The position numbers and the translations under genes are program-made. Positions 32,886 to 44,865 of a stretch of DNA of 64,000 bases are shown here, piece by piece. Numbering within the stretch: the stretch's first letter is position 1; every line of letters starts with the position of its first letter. The stretch lies in the NCBI GenBank assembly GCA_031308135.1, contig JAHLJT010000631.1:222571433-222635432 (forward strand). The letters are read 5' to 3'. Source of the stretch: Acheta domesticus (taxonomy: Eukaryota > Arthropoda > Insecta > Orthoptera > Gryllidae). The notes beneath the pieces were generated by a model. It did no database searches. It had not been told where the DNA came from and saw nothing but the letters and a program-made list of their open reading frames with translations.

Positions 32886-34519
32886 GGATTCGGTATCACT
32901 ACAAGGTATTGCACAATGAACTAACATATCATTCACTTACTATGTATTTCTTCTACGTGATTACCAACTCCAATATATGAAAAGTTAAAAAGCCAATTAA
33001 CATGGGAATATACAGTTGTCAACTACAGAAAATGTATTATACAAAAAGAATGGTGTTTAATTTTCAGTAATGAAAAATAATTAACTTGGTTGGAAGAAAT
33101 GAGGCACAGGTTATCAATATTTCAAATGGAACATAAGGTTGCTTCGCGTGTATGATAACCCAATAAAGAGTCTTTTTGAGATTTCGCTTTCTAAATGTAC
33201 ATTGAGTGAAATACAATGTGATGATTAAGACGAAGAGAAAATGCAGTATTTTCTAGTTGCCTTACACAACTTATACCCAAGCATGTGTTGCGAGTAAAGC
33301 TGCAACATTTTCTATGTAACGTTTTGTATCTATCTAGAAAATCATGATTAACACAACAAGAACAATCGTTTTTGAATTTCCAATGATTTCCATGTCCTAA
33401 ACCTACTGGAATTTTAGTTTAGTCTCTTTGTCATTAATAAAGGTACTTAAACAATGCATACTTACCATCTAAATTAATTTATTTGTTCTCGAATGTTTGT
33501 AGCAGTTTCGTACTACTTATCATATTTTAATCTTTGATGTTGGAATGAAATTCAAATGAGTTCAAAATTCATAAGATGCGTGGATGCGGTCAATATTTCG
33601 TTGTTGCGCAGTCTTTGTATTTGTATTTCGCATTTGGGGTTCTACGTTCGATTATGCCGGCTAGCGAACGGTGTCCCCCATGACTGAGCATAGTTTAATT
33701 TCCGCGCTGGGCGGGTAAACGAAACAAGTGGCGAACTAGACGTCTTCCCTTCACCGTAACTAGCAAACTCCGCCTGCCTGATCTTTCACCGTGACACAGA
33801 TACAGAAACTGAGACGATTTTAAAGGAAATCTACAACTCTAGTTTGGCCCCCTCCGAGAATTAAACTCAGGATCACACCAAGAGAAGATAGAACGATGCT
33901 CATTAACAACTCTGGTGCGTCTTTAATTCTACAAATTTACATTTCATTTTTCCTCTTTTTGCCATGATTTAAGGTGGTATGTTCGTGCTTGACGCTAGTA
34001 AAAACTTGACCATTTATTGCATCTACAGATTAACAGACAATAACATGTTCGTAAACGTGAGCAGAGCATTTAAATAATTATTTGTAAATACGTAAAAGAG
34101 AAGTATTGAATAGTTTCTCTAAAAAAACAATGTTTACTAATAAATTTAGTCTCTCGCAAGATTTTTAATTTTCATAAGTAGACAATACCTAATGGAGGTT
34201 ACGTTGACTTCGACGCCCATAATTTTATTTCTTTCTTTCTGCGTTGAATGTTAATCCACATTGTTTACTACGAAAGTGAATTATCGTCAAATACTATGTG
34301 ATTGCGTGTGGTACAAAATTTTAAGTTAGTATGATTTTACCGCATAACCCAAGAGAAACAGTGGTGACAGTAGCGTGATTTGTACAGACACACATAGGCT
34401 GAGAGCCAAGCAGCCTAGTAGGGACTCGTCGGGAGCATGGGGCGCAGGAGGAAAAGGAAAACATTAAATTCGACCACAACAAAATTTAATTCGACAGTGC
34501 ACATGGAGGCCTATATTAA
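32886..34519. other. Unannotated AT-rich interval
   Basis: No frame above 60 codons. A stretch at 33600-33900 has scattered SINE-like features (a weak B-box-like GAGTTTAATTCTC on minus) but no clear family match in the window. Confidence 0.35.
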
Positions 34520-34523
34520 TTAA

Positions 34524-35143
34524 CATTCCAGCGGGCGCGCGTAAAATGTTCACACCAGCACGCGTGTCGTAAATTTTACGACATTCAGTGACTTGGAAAA
34601 AATCAAAGAAATTGTAGAACAATGTAATTTTATGTCACATTATAATATCTAAGAATGATATTTACTACCAAAAAAATATCCGTTGATAAACGTTCGTATT
34701 TAGTATCGAAAAGATCTTGTTCCGATCCGGTATCCTTCTGATGCTCGTCTATAATTTCAACATTCGTTTACTGTCACTGTCACTATCCAATTCATGATCT
34801 TCCTTCAGTCAGACAGCTCTTGAAGAATATTCTGATTCTCGTTCACATGAATTCTTTATCTGGATATTTTACAGAAAATTTCGATTAGGCCACATTATTA
34901 CACTATATTTTAGCACAACAGCCGGCGCGCAGCGTAACGTTTACGTCACTATGCACTTATCCCGAATAGAGTGTTACAAAAACTGAATATAACGTGCAAA
35001 CTAAACAGTGGCTGCAGGAATGCATCACTAAAGATACCTGCAAGGAATACCAAGAACGCAGAAGTCTCTGACAACAATGAGTTCACAGCAAAACAAAAAA
35101 AATCTGATATTGTAAAATTTACGACAGCGCGCCCGCTGGAAGG
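34524..35143 (-). mobile_element. piggyBac-type MITE, copy 1
   Basis: 620 bp flanked by TTAA on both sides (34520-34523 and 35144-35147). Termini are CATTCCAGCGGGCGCGCG and CGCGCCCGCTGGAAGG. On the minus strand (about 34870-34745) a remnant resembles the acidic N-terminus of piggyBac transposases: NQNILQELSD, then a stop and frameshift before Asp/Ser-rich sequence. The DDD catalytic domain is absent. It is about 80% similar by eye to 49861-50490. Confidence 0.8.
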
Positions 35144-35227
35144 TTAAAATTATAATTAAAATTTTACTCAGAATAAAGATATAAAACGCCTAGCCATGTA
35201 ACAAAAATACGATGAAAGCCGAAGGAA

Positions 35228-35472
35228 ATACTAGGATCATCTCGGGCGGATCATCTCAAATCAGGATCATCTCGGGCGAGGAATAGTGTGGTCGACGAAA
35301 GTGGTACAAAGTTAGTTATTATTTCATATTTTAACTTTTACAGAATTGTGATAACGAAATTTTCTATGTCGATGTTGTAAAAACAGTGGATTCAATACAT
35401 CGAGGTTTAAAACATTGATGTTTTTGTGGGAACATCAATGCTTTGAAGACACCGACCTCGATGTCGCACGCT
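35228..35472 (+). mobile_element. hAT-type MITE 'CATCGATG', copy c (fragment)
   Basis: Shares GGATCATCTCGGGCGAG, TATTTCATATTTTAACTTTT and the terminal block of imperfect AACATCGATGTT motifs with copy a. The right end (CGATGTCGCACGCTGG) is a degraded terminus. The left end is missing. Confidence 0.55.
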
Positions 35473-35829
35473 GGCAGATCAGGGGGGCAGTTGGGACCAT
35501 GGCCTCCCCCCAAAAGGCCTAGAGTTTTCGTTTACCTTCATTTATGTCGCAAAATTGATTTAATATTTATGTTCCAATTATGTAATTATTTAAACAATTA
35601 TATGGTATTGTATCATATCTAGAGTACATAAATAATCGTCTCCTGTATTATTTCAGTAGTATACCTTTGGGTTCCGGCTCTCACACGCAACCAATCTTTA
35701 TAAATGAGGGCTCTAAAGAAAGGAAATTTCACGGAGACTTGATGAATTCCATTTTGACTTTAAAAATATGGATGATTTCTTTAAAAAAACGCATCGAAAT
35801 ATTCATGTAAAATGCAACCCGCCTAACAT

Positions 35830-36020
35830 GTCAACTTATATCGGCAAATGATGTTGTATAAACTTTAATTGAAAATTTGTTTCAAACATCAATTGCATTG
35901 TTATTTTGTTTGATATTCTGTAAGTACATTAGTAGTTCCTCTCCTTTATGGAAAGGATAGACAAATGGATAGGGAAATGGTGGGATTTAACATGCGAGAG
36001 TTCTCGCACGGGTACGCTAG
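35830..36020 (+). mobile_element. Helitron 3' end, copy 1
   Basis: Ends TGCGAGAGTTCTCGCA (hairpin), then CGGGTACG, then CTAG followed by T at 36021. A subterminal hairpin, CTRR terminus and insertion before T are the defining Helitron 3' features. A homologous end occurs on the minus strand at 54902. The 5' TC terminus and Rep/helicase ORF are not visible, so this is a non-autonomous or truncated copy. Confidence 0.7.
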
Positions 36021-36120
36021 TATACAATATAATATCAAATATGTTTATTATTTAACAAAAAACAACAGTACCCCCACTATCCGAAAATGATGGGCTGCAT
36101 CCGCCTCTGATCCCGCCTCC

Positions 36121-36299
36121 CTATACTGCGATTTTCGTAACTTTGCCCCTGACAGAAATCAGCTGTTCACGGTTTTATCCAATCGGGAGCTTGAATGTCA
36201 CCATAGTGACGTCACTGTCGCGAAATATAAGCTCCCGATTGGATGGCAGCGTAACAGCTGATTCCTATCAGGGGCAAAGTGACGAAAATTGCAGTATAG
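36121..36299. mobile_element. Palindromic MITE family P, copy 3
   Basis: The cleanest family member: CTATACTGCGATTTTCGTAA at the left and the matching TTGCAGTATAG at the right, with arms spanning essentially the whole element and TGACGTCA at 36207-36214 in the centre. Followed directly by the GC-rich cargo. Confidence 0.8.
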
Positions 36300-36600
36300 T
36301 TGGAAGGCAAGCAGCCGGGAGCATAGAGTCAGCGCCGGGACTCGTCGGGAGAGAGAGGAAAAGGCGCAATCCCGGCGCAGCCCCGACTCGGCCGTCGCGG
36401 GGCGCAGGCGGGATGAGTCAGGCGCCCCCGTCGCCCTCTCCGACGCGCGACGCGCGATGCTTAAGCGCCGCAATTGCACAGGCAATTCCCTCCCGACGCC
36501 CCGACGCTCCGGCGTCGATGATTCAGACGTGGCCCGCCGCGCCGCCGGCGTCTCCGCTCCGCCTTCCCCGCAGACGACGCAAGGGACGTCGCGCGTCACT
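36300..36600. repeat. GC-rich cargo, second copy (longer)
   Basis: 36300-36515 matches 2398-2586 closely, including GGGGCGCAGGCGGGATGAGT, GACGCGCGACGCGCGATGCT and GCCGCAATTGCACAGGCAAT. This copy has an extra ~30 bp near 36325-36355 and continues in CpG-rich sequence to about 36600, whereas the first copy is cut off by a family-P terminus. Overlapping frames up to 196 codons show no recognised domain. Confidence 0.6.
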
Positions 36601-37773
36601 CCACAGCCTCTTTCTCACTTCCCTTTTCCGTTTTACCAACAGTGTTTCCAACAACTCTCTTCTCTCTCCTACTCTCACGCTTTCGTTTTCTTTCTCATTC
36701 CCTGAATTTCATTTAATTCCTCAATTTTTGTAAATTGTGAATGTTCAACTTTTATTTTAAAGCTTTGAGAATGTTGTTTTGCCGATGTCTTTCTCATCTC
36801 TTCCTGTCTTTCAGTCTTCCACTTTTCTCCACTTGCAATTCAGTTATGTTCTCTTTACTACGTGCTTACGTAGTTCACCAACACCAGTTATTTACATGGA
36901 ATGAACAAAAATGTAAGATTGCGGCACTGAGAGCCGCTACGCGCCCGCAGGAGGGTCAAATATTACAAAACTGGTTAATAAGATCAATTGATAATCCAGG
37001 ATTCACTACGATTCATTCAAAGAAAAAAATCACGAAATTTCATTGGGTAGAAAGCTCGAACTTCTTTCTAAAAAATCTGTACAGATTACGTAACCGTTAC
37101 ATATAATGCGAGAAAGTACGTTTCTTCGCCTCTCTCTCTCTCTCTCTGTCAGGCTAGTCTCTCCTTTTTCTCATATTATACACTTCACACTTCTATTACG
37201 CTATATTCTCATGTAATATGTTTTAATTAAACCAGTAGGTAGTTAAAAATAATTAAGAACGAAAATCGCGCTAAGGATACCCGATGAGTAAGTCTAATGT
37301 AGCAGCATATATTGTACCAAATCTGCATATGTGAATGAGGAAAATAAATAATGTGAAATTCACCTTACTGCCAATCAAGGAGAACAACTTCAACGCAAGT
37401 GCTTAATTAATCGTTGGCGTGGACGCGATGCATATAAAGCTTTACATTCAACGAGCGAGCATCCAATTTATCAACGCACATCTATCATGATAACGTAACG
37501 ACTATCTCCAATGAGCAGCCAGGATGTTAGTGACATTTGATGTATCAAGTTTAATTTTGATAGTCTGGAGCAATTCAGTCAGCATCTAGAATTTTCATTA
37601 ATGTTCGGTCTTGACTATCACACAGCTGGTGTAGAAATAAATTCGCCACCGCTGGGACCACACCTGGGGCCGTCCAGTCCACGAATCTTCATTCGCGGTT
37701 TCCGTGTGGTCACCACTCCTGACACACAACACCAATTTTAATGGTGATTTAACATGATTTTAATGGTTTAAAC
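36601..37773. other. Unannotated interval
   Basis: Contains a (TC)n run at 37128-37148 and a 121-codon frame at 36741-37106 without recognised domain. AATGCGAGAAAGTACGT at about 37107 recalls the family U terminus but is too short to call. Confidence 0.35.
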
Positions 37774-38002
37774 CAGTGGTGTCAAGGTCTTCTACTGGGG
37801 GCAGTGGCACGCGTCGAGGCTCCGTAGCATGCCACGAGCTACTCTACGCCACTAGCGTCGGGAAAGGAAACTATTTGTAACCCCGCCGTTTCACAATAGG
37901 GGTGACGTCTGGTGGCGGGGTGACGAACTACGTGAAGGGGCGATTTCGTCGTGGCACTGGTGCCACAGACTCCCGCTCGTGGCATCGACCTTGACAACAC
38001 TG
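37774..38002. mobile_element. hAT MITE 'CAGTGGTGTC', copy 1 with perfect TSD
   Basis: 229 bp with termini CAGTGGTGTCAAGGTC and GACCTTGACAACACTG, flanked by an exact 8-bp duplication GTTTAAAC (37766-37773 and 38003-38010). Both properties are diagnostic of the hAT superfamily. No coding capacity. Internal GTGGCACTGGTGCCAC-type palindrome. Confidence 0.88.
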
Positions 38003-39293
38003 GTTTAAACTATAGTAAAACTATTAAGTGAAGGAAATGGTCAATCACGTCGTATGTGATGGTGAAATAAAACAAGCAGTAAGACAAGTTGAACGCCGTG
38101 GCTTCAAGCAAAACTACCAGAAGAACGAATAGTGCAGAAAGAATCTTGAGTCATTCAGGCCAAGTTTCTAACGCTAATAACACGCCGGTGCTCTTCCGCC
38201 TAGAAGAACTCCTCTAATAACACTAATCTAGTAGTGCTACTAATCTCGTGGCACTAATTGAGAACTAGAAAGTTCAATGACATATTGTTTTCCGGTCTCT
38301 TTTCGAACTTTAGTTTATTTGTGCGACGCCTCAACGCAATGAAATTACACGGATGCCAGCGATTGCTGAACAAATTAAAAGTTAAGTGCAGGCTTATGTG
38401 TACGTCTATCTTTTTATCCTTCATATGTCTACAAACCTTGCAGCTACATGTAATATAGTGTGTGGTATTTTCTAAAAGTAATCGCATTGGTTGTCGCATT
38501 GAAAATTTCATACTGTTCCTCGCTCAGAGTAACATTTTTTTATTCAAAAGTGATTGCGGTCATTGGAAATATGTAAAAGAGGCTTTCAGAGATGGACTGC
38601 TTATGCACTCGTCCACCTTCAAACGGGCCTGAAAGCCTTCTTAGGCCTTCGAGCAGGGGCCTTCAAATTCAATTTCGCCTCTACAAAGCCGTACGCAAGA
38701 GAAATATCGGTTGCGAGAAACAAGCGAACAGCGCGCCGCGCCGCGAGAGCCCGGTGGGTCACCCGCAGTCGCTTTAAATCACCGGCGACGGCTGGCGGCG
38801 CTGCGCACAGTGGGCCGCGCAGCGCAGCGCAGCGGACTCGAGGTTATCCGAGGAAATTGAGGCCGAGACCCAGGGCCGTTTGAACAGCATTCGGGGCCTA
38901 TGTGAAAACGAACAGATGAGCGGTCATTGTCGATTGTTGTAACGCCGCACTGATAAACAGAAGGCGACAATGACAGCTGTGTTTTGTTCGCGGTAATACA
39001 AACTAATACTTTTATATATTTGTAGAATATTACAATGCCATAGTGATGATACTACTATATGTTCGTGAATACACTGTATACCTTATACAATGAATTCAAT
39101 GCCAGAAATATAGTTTTACTTTCTTGCGCTTTTTCATTTAAAGTTTTGAATAAAAAAATCTATTGCTTGAAACTAATTGTCGCCCAAAATATTCTTCGAT
39201 TACAAATGAGTTTTACGAAAATGTTGACTGAGATGTGTTAATACGGAGAGAAATTGTGGTATTTAAATAGTATTTCATAACAATTACTAATTG
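38003..39293. other. Unannotated, with a CpG-rich patch
   Basis: 38690-38880 is CpG-rich, with an iterated GCGCAGC motif near 38816-38832. The 109-codon frame at 38554-38883 has no recognisable domain. The rest is AT-rich. Confidence 0.35.
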
Positions 39294-39330
39294 CGAGAAA
39301 GTATGTGCTGTTTCAGAACCACTAGTTTTG
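39294..39330 (+). repeat. Solo 3' terminus of family U
   Basis: GCGAGAAAGTATGTGCTG then TTTCAGAACCACTAGTT, matching the terminus of other U copies. The following bases do not match between loci. Confidence 0.5.
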
Positions 39331-39697
39331 TTTTTATGATGACCGCCTCAATTAACCCAAAACCTCTGTTACCCGAGACTCGGATAATCGGTCTGATTGA
39401 AGAGAGCGCTACGCTAAATTTTGTTCCTTTTACATTTTGAGTAAACGGCAACGGCGCTATTTCCACAAGCGACATGTGCGTAATCGAGTAATAACCTTTT
39501 TCCATCATGAAACAAAACCAAAGTAAGAAGCAAATAGTGCGACTGCTTTAAATAGAAGCGATATTATTAATTCGAATTTTCGTTTAATGCAGTTATATGC
39601 TGTTTTAGTAAGCAACCTCCCACTGCCCGAAATAAGACGTTTTAAGTCAGAACTCCAAGCATGAAAAGTTAGAAAAATGTCAACAATTAAAATGCGA

Positions 39698-39946
39698 TTG
39701 GCTAGCCTGGAACTAAAGTGGTCTATGGTACAAATCACCAATGACTTTCAGACCACTTAAGAATTGACTAACATTAAAACCATCTGCCAATACTAAAGTG
39801 GTACTTTATTATGAGGCACCTACAAGGACAACTGGCACATAGACCACTTAAGAATGTACAGATTCTCACCTGTTCAGATCAAATTTACCATAATCTGGAT
39901 TTTAACCAAAATGTTTTGTAGACCACTTTAGTTGCAGGCCAGCCAA
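39698..39946. mobile_element. MITE with 28-bp inverted ends
   Basis: Ends TTGGCTAGCCTGGAACTAAA-GTGGTCTA and the complement of TTGGCTGGCCTGCAACTAAA-GTGGTCTA. The internal segment AGACCACTTAAGAAT occurs twice (about 39752 and 39842). Superfamily not assigned because the duplication is unclear. Confidence 0.7.
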
Positions 39947-40145
39947 TTGTAAACGTAGCTTCACTCGTACCTTATTGTATACGCATTTCCTTCGTTTTGC
40001 CTGTGGGGCCTCGGCAAGCTAGGAAGTAGTGTCTTCTTTATGTAGCACCTAATGGGAAAGGCTTTTTCTCTACTAAGCCAGTTTAAGCGTTCGTACTTTC
40101 TTCAAACTAGATGGCAAACCACAAATGCTTTAAGGAAGCTTATTG

Positions 40146-40392
40146 CAGTGGTGTCAAGGTCTTCTACCGGTGGCAGTGGCACGCGTCGTGGCAGCGTAGC
40201 ATGCCACGAGCTTCTCTACGCAACTAGCGTCGGAAAAGGAAACTATTAGTAACCCCGCCGTTTTACAATAGGAATGGCGTTGTCGCTGGTGGCGGCGTAA
40301 TGAACTGCGTGGAGGGGCGATTTCGTCGTGGCACTCGTGCCACGACGCTCCCGCTGCCACTCTCGCTTGTGGCATCGACCTTCACCATACTG
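40146..40392. mobile_element. hAT MITE 'CAGTGGTGTC', copy 2
   Basis: Homologous to 37774-38002 with the same termini (CAGTGGTGTCAAGGTC at left, CATACTG at right). Flanks GCTTATTG and GCTTCTTG form a 7/8 target-site duplication. Slightly longer (247 bp) through internal repeats. Confidence 0.85.
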
Positions 40393-42535
40393 GCTTCTTG
40401 TATCGAACAAATTGTGCCGAGGGAACTCAGCGGTCTCTTTTACAAAAATTGAAATCGTTACCGTTAATCAAACGATAACTATTAAAACATAATTTTCGCG
40501 GTAGATTGTGACTCCTTTAGTGAACGTGTCGTAATGAAAGAAGCTCTTCGACCCGTGCGGAACTGCTGCGCGACGCAGGCGGTCGTGGCATTGTGCACCA
40601 GCTAATTGAACTGGCGGTCTTCCCTTCCCTTCGCAAGCAGCCAAAGAAAGGAACCGCACGTCGCGCCGCGAGCCTTCGCACATTGGGGCAACATCCCGCA
40701 AAGCAGGCCAAAATATGAAAACGTTATTCATATTTAATGAAACGATGTATACAATGGTTTTTGGGCATGATAATTACGTTTTCAATGCCAAAATTGCAAA
40801 AAAATAAAATGGCGGATCCAAAATGGTGGATTAAAAGTTAATAAAAGGTTTTAAGATGTTTCAAATTTCATAAAAAACTGTAAACAGGGTTTTATAAGTT
40901 AATTGATTCCGATTCCAATTTAAACACGGCAAAAGAATGGCGGATCCAATATGGCGGATTAACCCTTCATATGCAAAACTGAAGAAAATGTTTTAATCGT
41001 TAGAATTATTAGGTTGCACGAAATGCAGAATAGCAACTAATGGTAGATTTTTTTTGACATTTCAATAGCTAAATAGTAGAGAAAAAGGTTTTTACAAATT
41101 TCGTTGTGGAACTGTTTTCCACTTAAAAAAAAAAGTTAAAAAAATAATTCATTGTCTATTGCGTCAATTAGTCGAAAAATTTAATTATTTTTTAAATTTT
41201 TTTCGACTAGTTTATACAACACTTTTCCTTTGTTTGTGTTTTAACACTTTCATTTGGGATAATCCTTACGATTTTACTAGTACATGTTTTTCGTTTAACT
41301 TATTCTGAATATATACGAACGTCCTTAGTAAAAATATTTCATAATGGTCTGAATCGAATGACGCCCCTTTCAACAGCCGATAAGTTCATGCTCGAAGTAA
41401 CCAAGCAACGCCCCCAAAAATATTATAAATTGTAACAAAACTGTAAAGTAAAACAACAAAAGTTGATCGGAAGTTATTTCAGGCGACGCAATGAATGCTT
41501 GCAGTTCGTGCTGAAAGCGTTATGCAATAGTTTCTACACGTTGGTAGATATGTATCGTGCCCGATACAAAAAAAATCGAGGCTCCAATCAAATATAAATG
41601 AATGTGAAATTAAATCTTTTATGCAGCATAAAAAATCCATACTAAAATGTTTTTAAAATAGAGTACATTCCATTCGTTCTCCTTTATTACCTCATAATAT
41701 GATGTCTGGTTTACGTAAGTGGTCACCAAACTTCTCTGGTCGCATCTCCTGAGCAAACGCTCCATTTTTAAATCTTTCTGTGAGCTACTAAAAGACGTCA
41801 TGACAGAAAAAGAACTTTTATCAAACAATCCACATTACCAAATGTCTGATTTACACACGCAAAACATAAATGGCATAGCCTCAAGCTCATACAATCAACT
41901 ACAAGACCAGCAGTGACAATTGCACAGGATTACGCAAGCAGCTGTTTTTGTGAATCATCTGCCTGGGCCAATGCTAATGAGAAAAATACATGGTTCCATT
42001 TAAAAAATCGCAGAAGATTAAATTTCTCGAAAAGTAAAAGTATTTCGAACAATATCTCTACGGCGCATTACTTGCCCATAATTCCGCATTGCTGAGAGAA
42101 AACTGGCTTTCGATATCGGGAATCACTTAGAAGATATGGGGGTGACCCATAGTTGGTGGGACTCACTGTATATGTATAGTATACATATGATTTCAAATTC
42201 CACTATTTCTGTTTGCTGACGTATCTTAATGTTATTAGTTAAATGGAAATACAATGGACAATTAGGCGCGAAACGGGTATGAAGAATGATTGTGGATATG
42301 CCATGGTAGAAAGAAAAGTAAAAAAAAACGCGGAAGTGAGGAATTCGTCATGAGTGTTCTTGACAGTCATAAACCTTTCACAGGTGAGAAGTGGGCATAC
42401 CGGTCGCTGCACCTCTAATCACCATGTTCTAGAGAAGTATCTTCAAAGCAATAGGGACCACCTGAAATACAAAGAAGGAATCACAGTGTGCATATAAATA
42501 TGTCTAGCTGGTTGTTGTGTTGGATTATTATGATG
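40393..42535. other. Unannotated; AATGGCGGATCC repeat
   Basis: ATGGCGGATCCAAAATGGTG (40809) and ATGGCGGATCCAATATGGCG (40937) form a short dispersed duplication. 40510-40710 is moderately GC-rich. Remaining sequence is AT-rich with short unassignable frames. Confidence 0.35.
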
Positions 42536-42539
42536 ATTC

Positions 42540-43092
42540 CATTTTTACTTTGCCGCATACGACCTACGTAGTATAAAGATATGTAGAAATAAAAGTATTA
42601 TAACTGCCCCAATTTTTTTCTTTAATATTTTCAGATAGAAGCAAAGTACGTTTTTAAAAATTAGGCAGATTTGATTTTTGGAGAACTCTCTGAATTTATA
42701 AAATTGCAAACTACGGCGTGTTTGCAAACTACGTTTTCGGCGTGTACCTACAACTACAAAATTGAAAATAGAGATTTTTCTCATTAACATATATTTCTCA
42801 AAATTAAATCTTTAAATTAGTTCATGTTCAATTTTTTGAATACAAGAGAGGTTCTCGTGTAGTTTTTCATGAAATAATGACAGTTTTAAAAATTAAGATT
42901 TTCTCAAAAATACTCTACATTTTTTCTTTAAAATTTTGGAATAGATAAAAGTAAATGAACTCAATCACATAACATTAGTATTATGTTGATATAGTCTTAA
43001 TTTTTGAAACATTACACAAACATTTGTTCAAGAGTATTTTTATTTTCTAGCCGTTACAAACAATGCGAGAAAGTATGTGCTATTGTAACACC
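42540..43092 (+). repeat. Dispersed repeat family U, copy 4 (3' half)
   Basis: Carries CGTGTACCTACAACTACAAA, ATTGAAAATAGAGATTTTTC and, at 43056-43092, the terminal GCGAGAAAGTATGTGCTA followed by a diverged CACCGATGGTTT. The 5' half with the (TGTC)n tract is absent. Confidence 0.6.
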
Positions 43093-44464
43093 GATGGTTT
43101 AGTAGAGCGATATTCCACAAATCCGGGGGTGGAGAGCGCGCTAAATGTGAAAACATTTATTCGTAGCCTTCGTATTCGTCTTTCTATTTCTCTCTTCAAA
43201 CTTGAGTGTTTGGCATTAAGAATAATGTCGTTAACAGTGAGCGGGCAAGGCAGACAGATCTCTCAGCTTTCGCAATGTGGTTCGCAATGTGGGCCGGCGG
43301 GCGGCGTGAGCGACGTTTCTCGCATTCATCACTGGCAGCGAGCGACCCCCGCTCGCCCTGCGCATGCCCCCGCATCGCTCACTGCCGGCGCCGCGTCGCG
43401 ACGCGCCCCCGCGGCGAAGGGGTCGCGTCCCCCATCTGCCATGGGGCACGGGGTACCGCCGGAGACAGCTGCCAAGGTGGTCGCGGCTCAGGAGAGGGCG
43501 TGGGTTTTCATCAGCGGTGGCTCGTGCTTGTTTTGTACCAATGATTCCCAAAATTATGAAGGTTCTGAGCCACCGTATTGTTTTTAAATCCCACTGAAAG
43601 CTACCAAAAGAAATCAGGACAGAAATAAGAACTTTTTCCACACCCTGTAAATACACTTTGCTTTCTTCCCAACCGACACAGTTGTATAACGCCGTAAATC
43701 CTCATCTGTCATTTACCTGGCTAATGAAGAAGTGGGGTCTCCATTCCGAATGAAATTGATTAGAGTTTGGTATTTAGCTTGATCTTGCCATTGTTAGCAC
43801 AAATCTAGCTTCGTATCAATGAGTAAATGAAACTATCCACATTGGCAAATGACTGAGATACTTACGAAAAACACAACCGACGTAACCACACGCTCACACA
43901 AGCAACATCGACTGCCCGTGACAATTGCGGGGGAGTACGCAGACTGCTGATTTCGTGAGACATCTAATTGAGCTCAGTTGAGACATACCAGGTCAGCTAA
44001 TCTTAGATATTGCGATCTATCAAATATTTCACGACGAGCTACTTGCTGCTCGAGTTCGACGGTTTGGCAAACACTATTTCATAAGAAAAGGAAAGAAATT
44101 GGTAGTATATTTCAAAAGAAACTTACAATAGATTCAATAACATGTGTCTACTTGCAATGGGATAAGAGAGAACTATCAGGTCGGAGTACCCTCTCATCCA
44201 GGCTTCCGCCAGCTCTCGTTAAGATTACGCTCTACCCCAGCCTCTGCCGCTGACTCACATCGGAAAGCCCGGTGACACGTCGATCTACTTCAAAAAGGCA
44301 AAGTTAGATGACTTCAGTCAATCGCTGGAGGGCCCATAAGACTCCATTAAAAAAAGTTTACACTTGTGGTCGGAGGAGGGCTGTAATATATGGGCAATTA
44401 ACATAGGCCAGGAAAAAAGAGTTCATCCTAAGATCGATTTCAAAAGTTTTCGAGTAGCACCGAC
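43093..44464. other. Unannotated with CpG-rich patch
   Basis: 43240-43510 is strongly CpG-rich; overlapping frames up to 174 codons have no recognisable domain. GGTGGCTC (43516) and GAGCCACC (43567) form a short inverted pair at its right edge. Confidence 0.35.
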
Positions 44465-44865
44465 TCAGCTGAGACATATTCTAAGGTCCCATGGTCCCGT
44501 CTGGTCTCCCAGCGTGCGCGGTAGTTTAGTATATGTGTAAGAGCAGAGGAGGGGGCATAGGTGAGGAAGGAAAGAACGTACACCAGACCCCAGCTGAGAC
44601 AAATTCTTAGTTCCCGTCCGGTCTCCCGGCATGTGTGGAAATGTAGTGCACTTGAGTGTAAGTAAGGGGGGATGATAGGACAAGGCAGAGGAAGGAAAGA
44701 ACGCGCGCAGTCCATGCTCCGCTTGATAGGGTACTGCTTCGGAATTCGCCTGGTGTCGATCGGAGAAACCACGGAAAACTACCGATCAGAGCAGCCGGCC
44801 TCCAGACAGTGACTGACAAGCTCCTAGCTGACAAGCTAGTGCCGAAAATCCTGACACCGCAAACC
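44465..44865 (-). mobile_element. SINE-A copy 11 with internal tandem duplication
   Basis: A segment of about 125 bp (CAGCTGAGACAAATTCTTAG through AGGAAGGAAAGAAC) is present twice, at about 44467-44580 and 44592-44705. Promoter-proximal landmarks follow. The head is eroded. Confidence 0.75.

Noticed and set aside
36140..36733. 196-codon frame across the MITE and GC-rich cargo
   Set aside because: It begins inside the MITE inverted repeat and is proline/arginine-rich from GC-rich DNA; frames on the other strand are equally long.
39350..39400. Second pogo/Tigger-like end (ACCTCTGTTACCCGAGACTC)
   Set aside because: Resembles Tigger termini only loosely and has no partner terminus.
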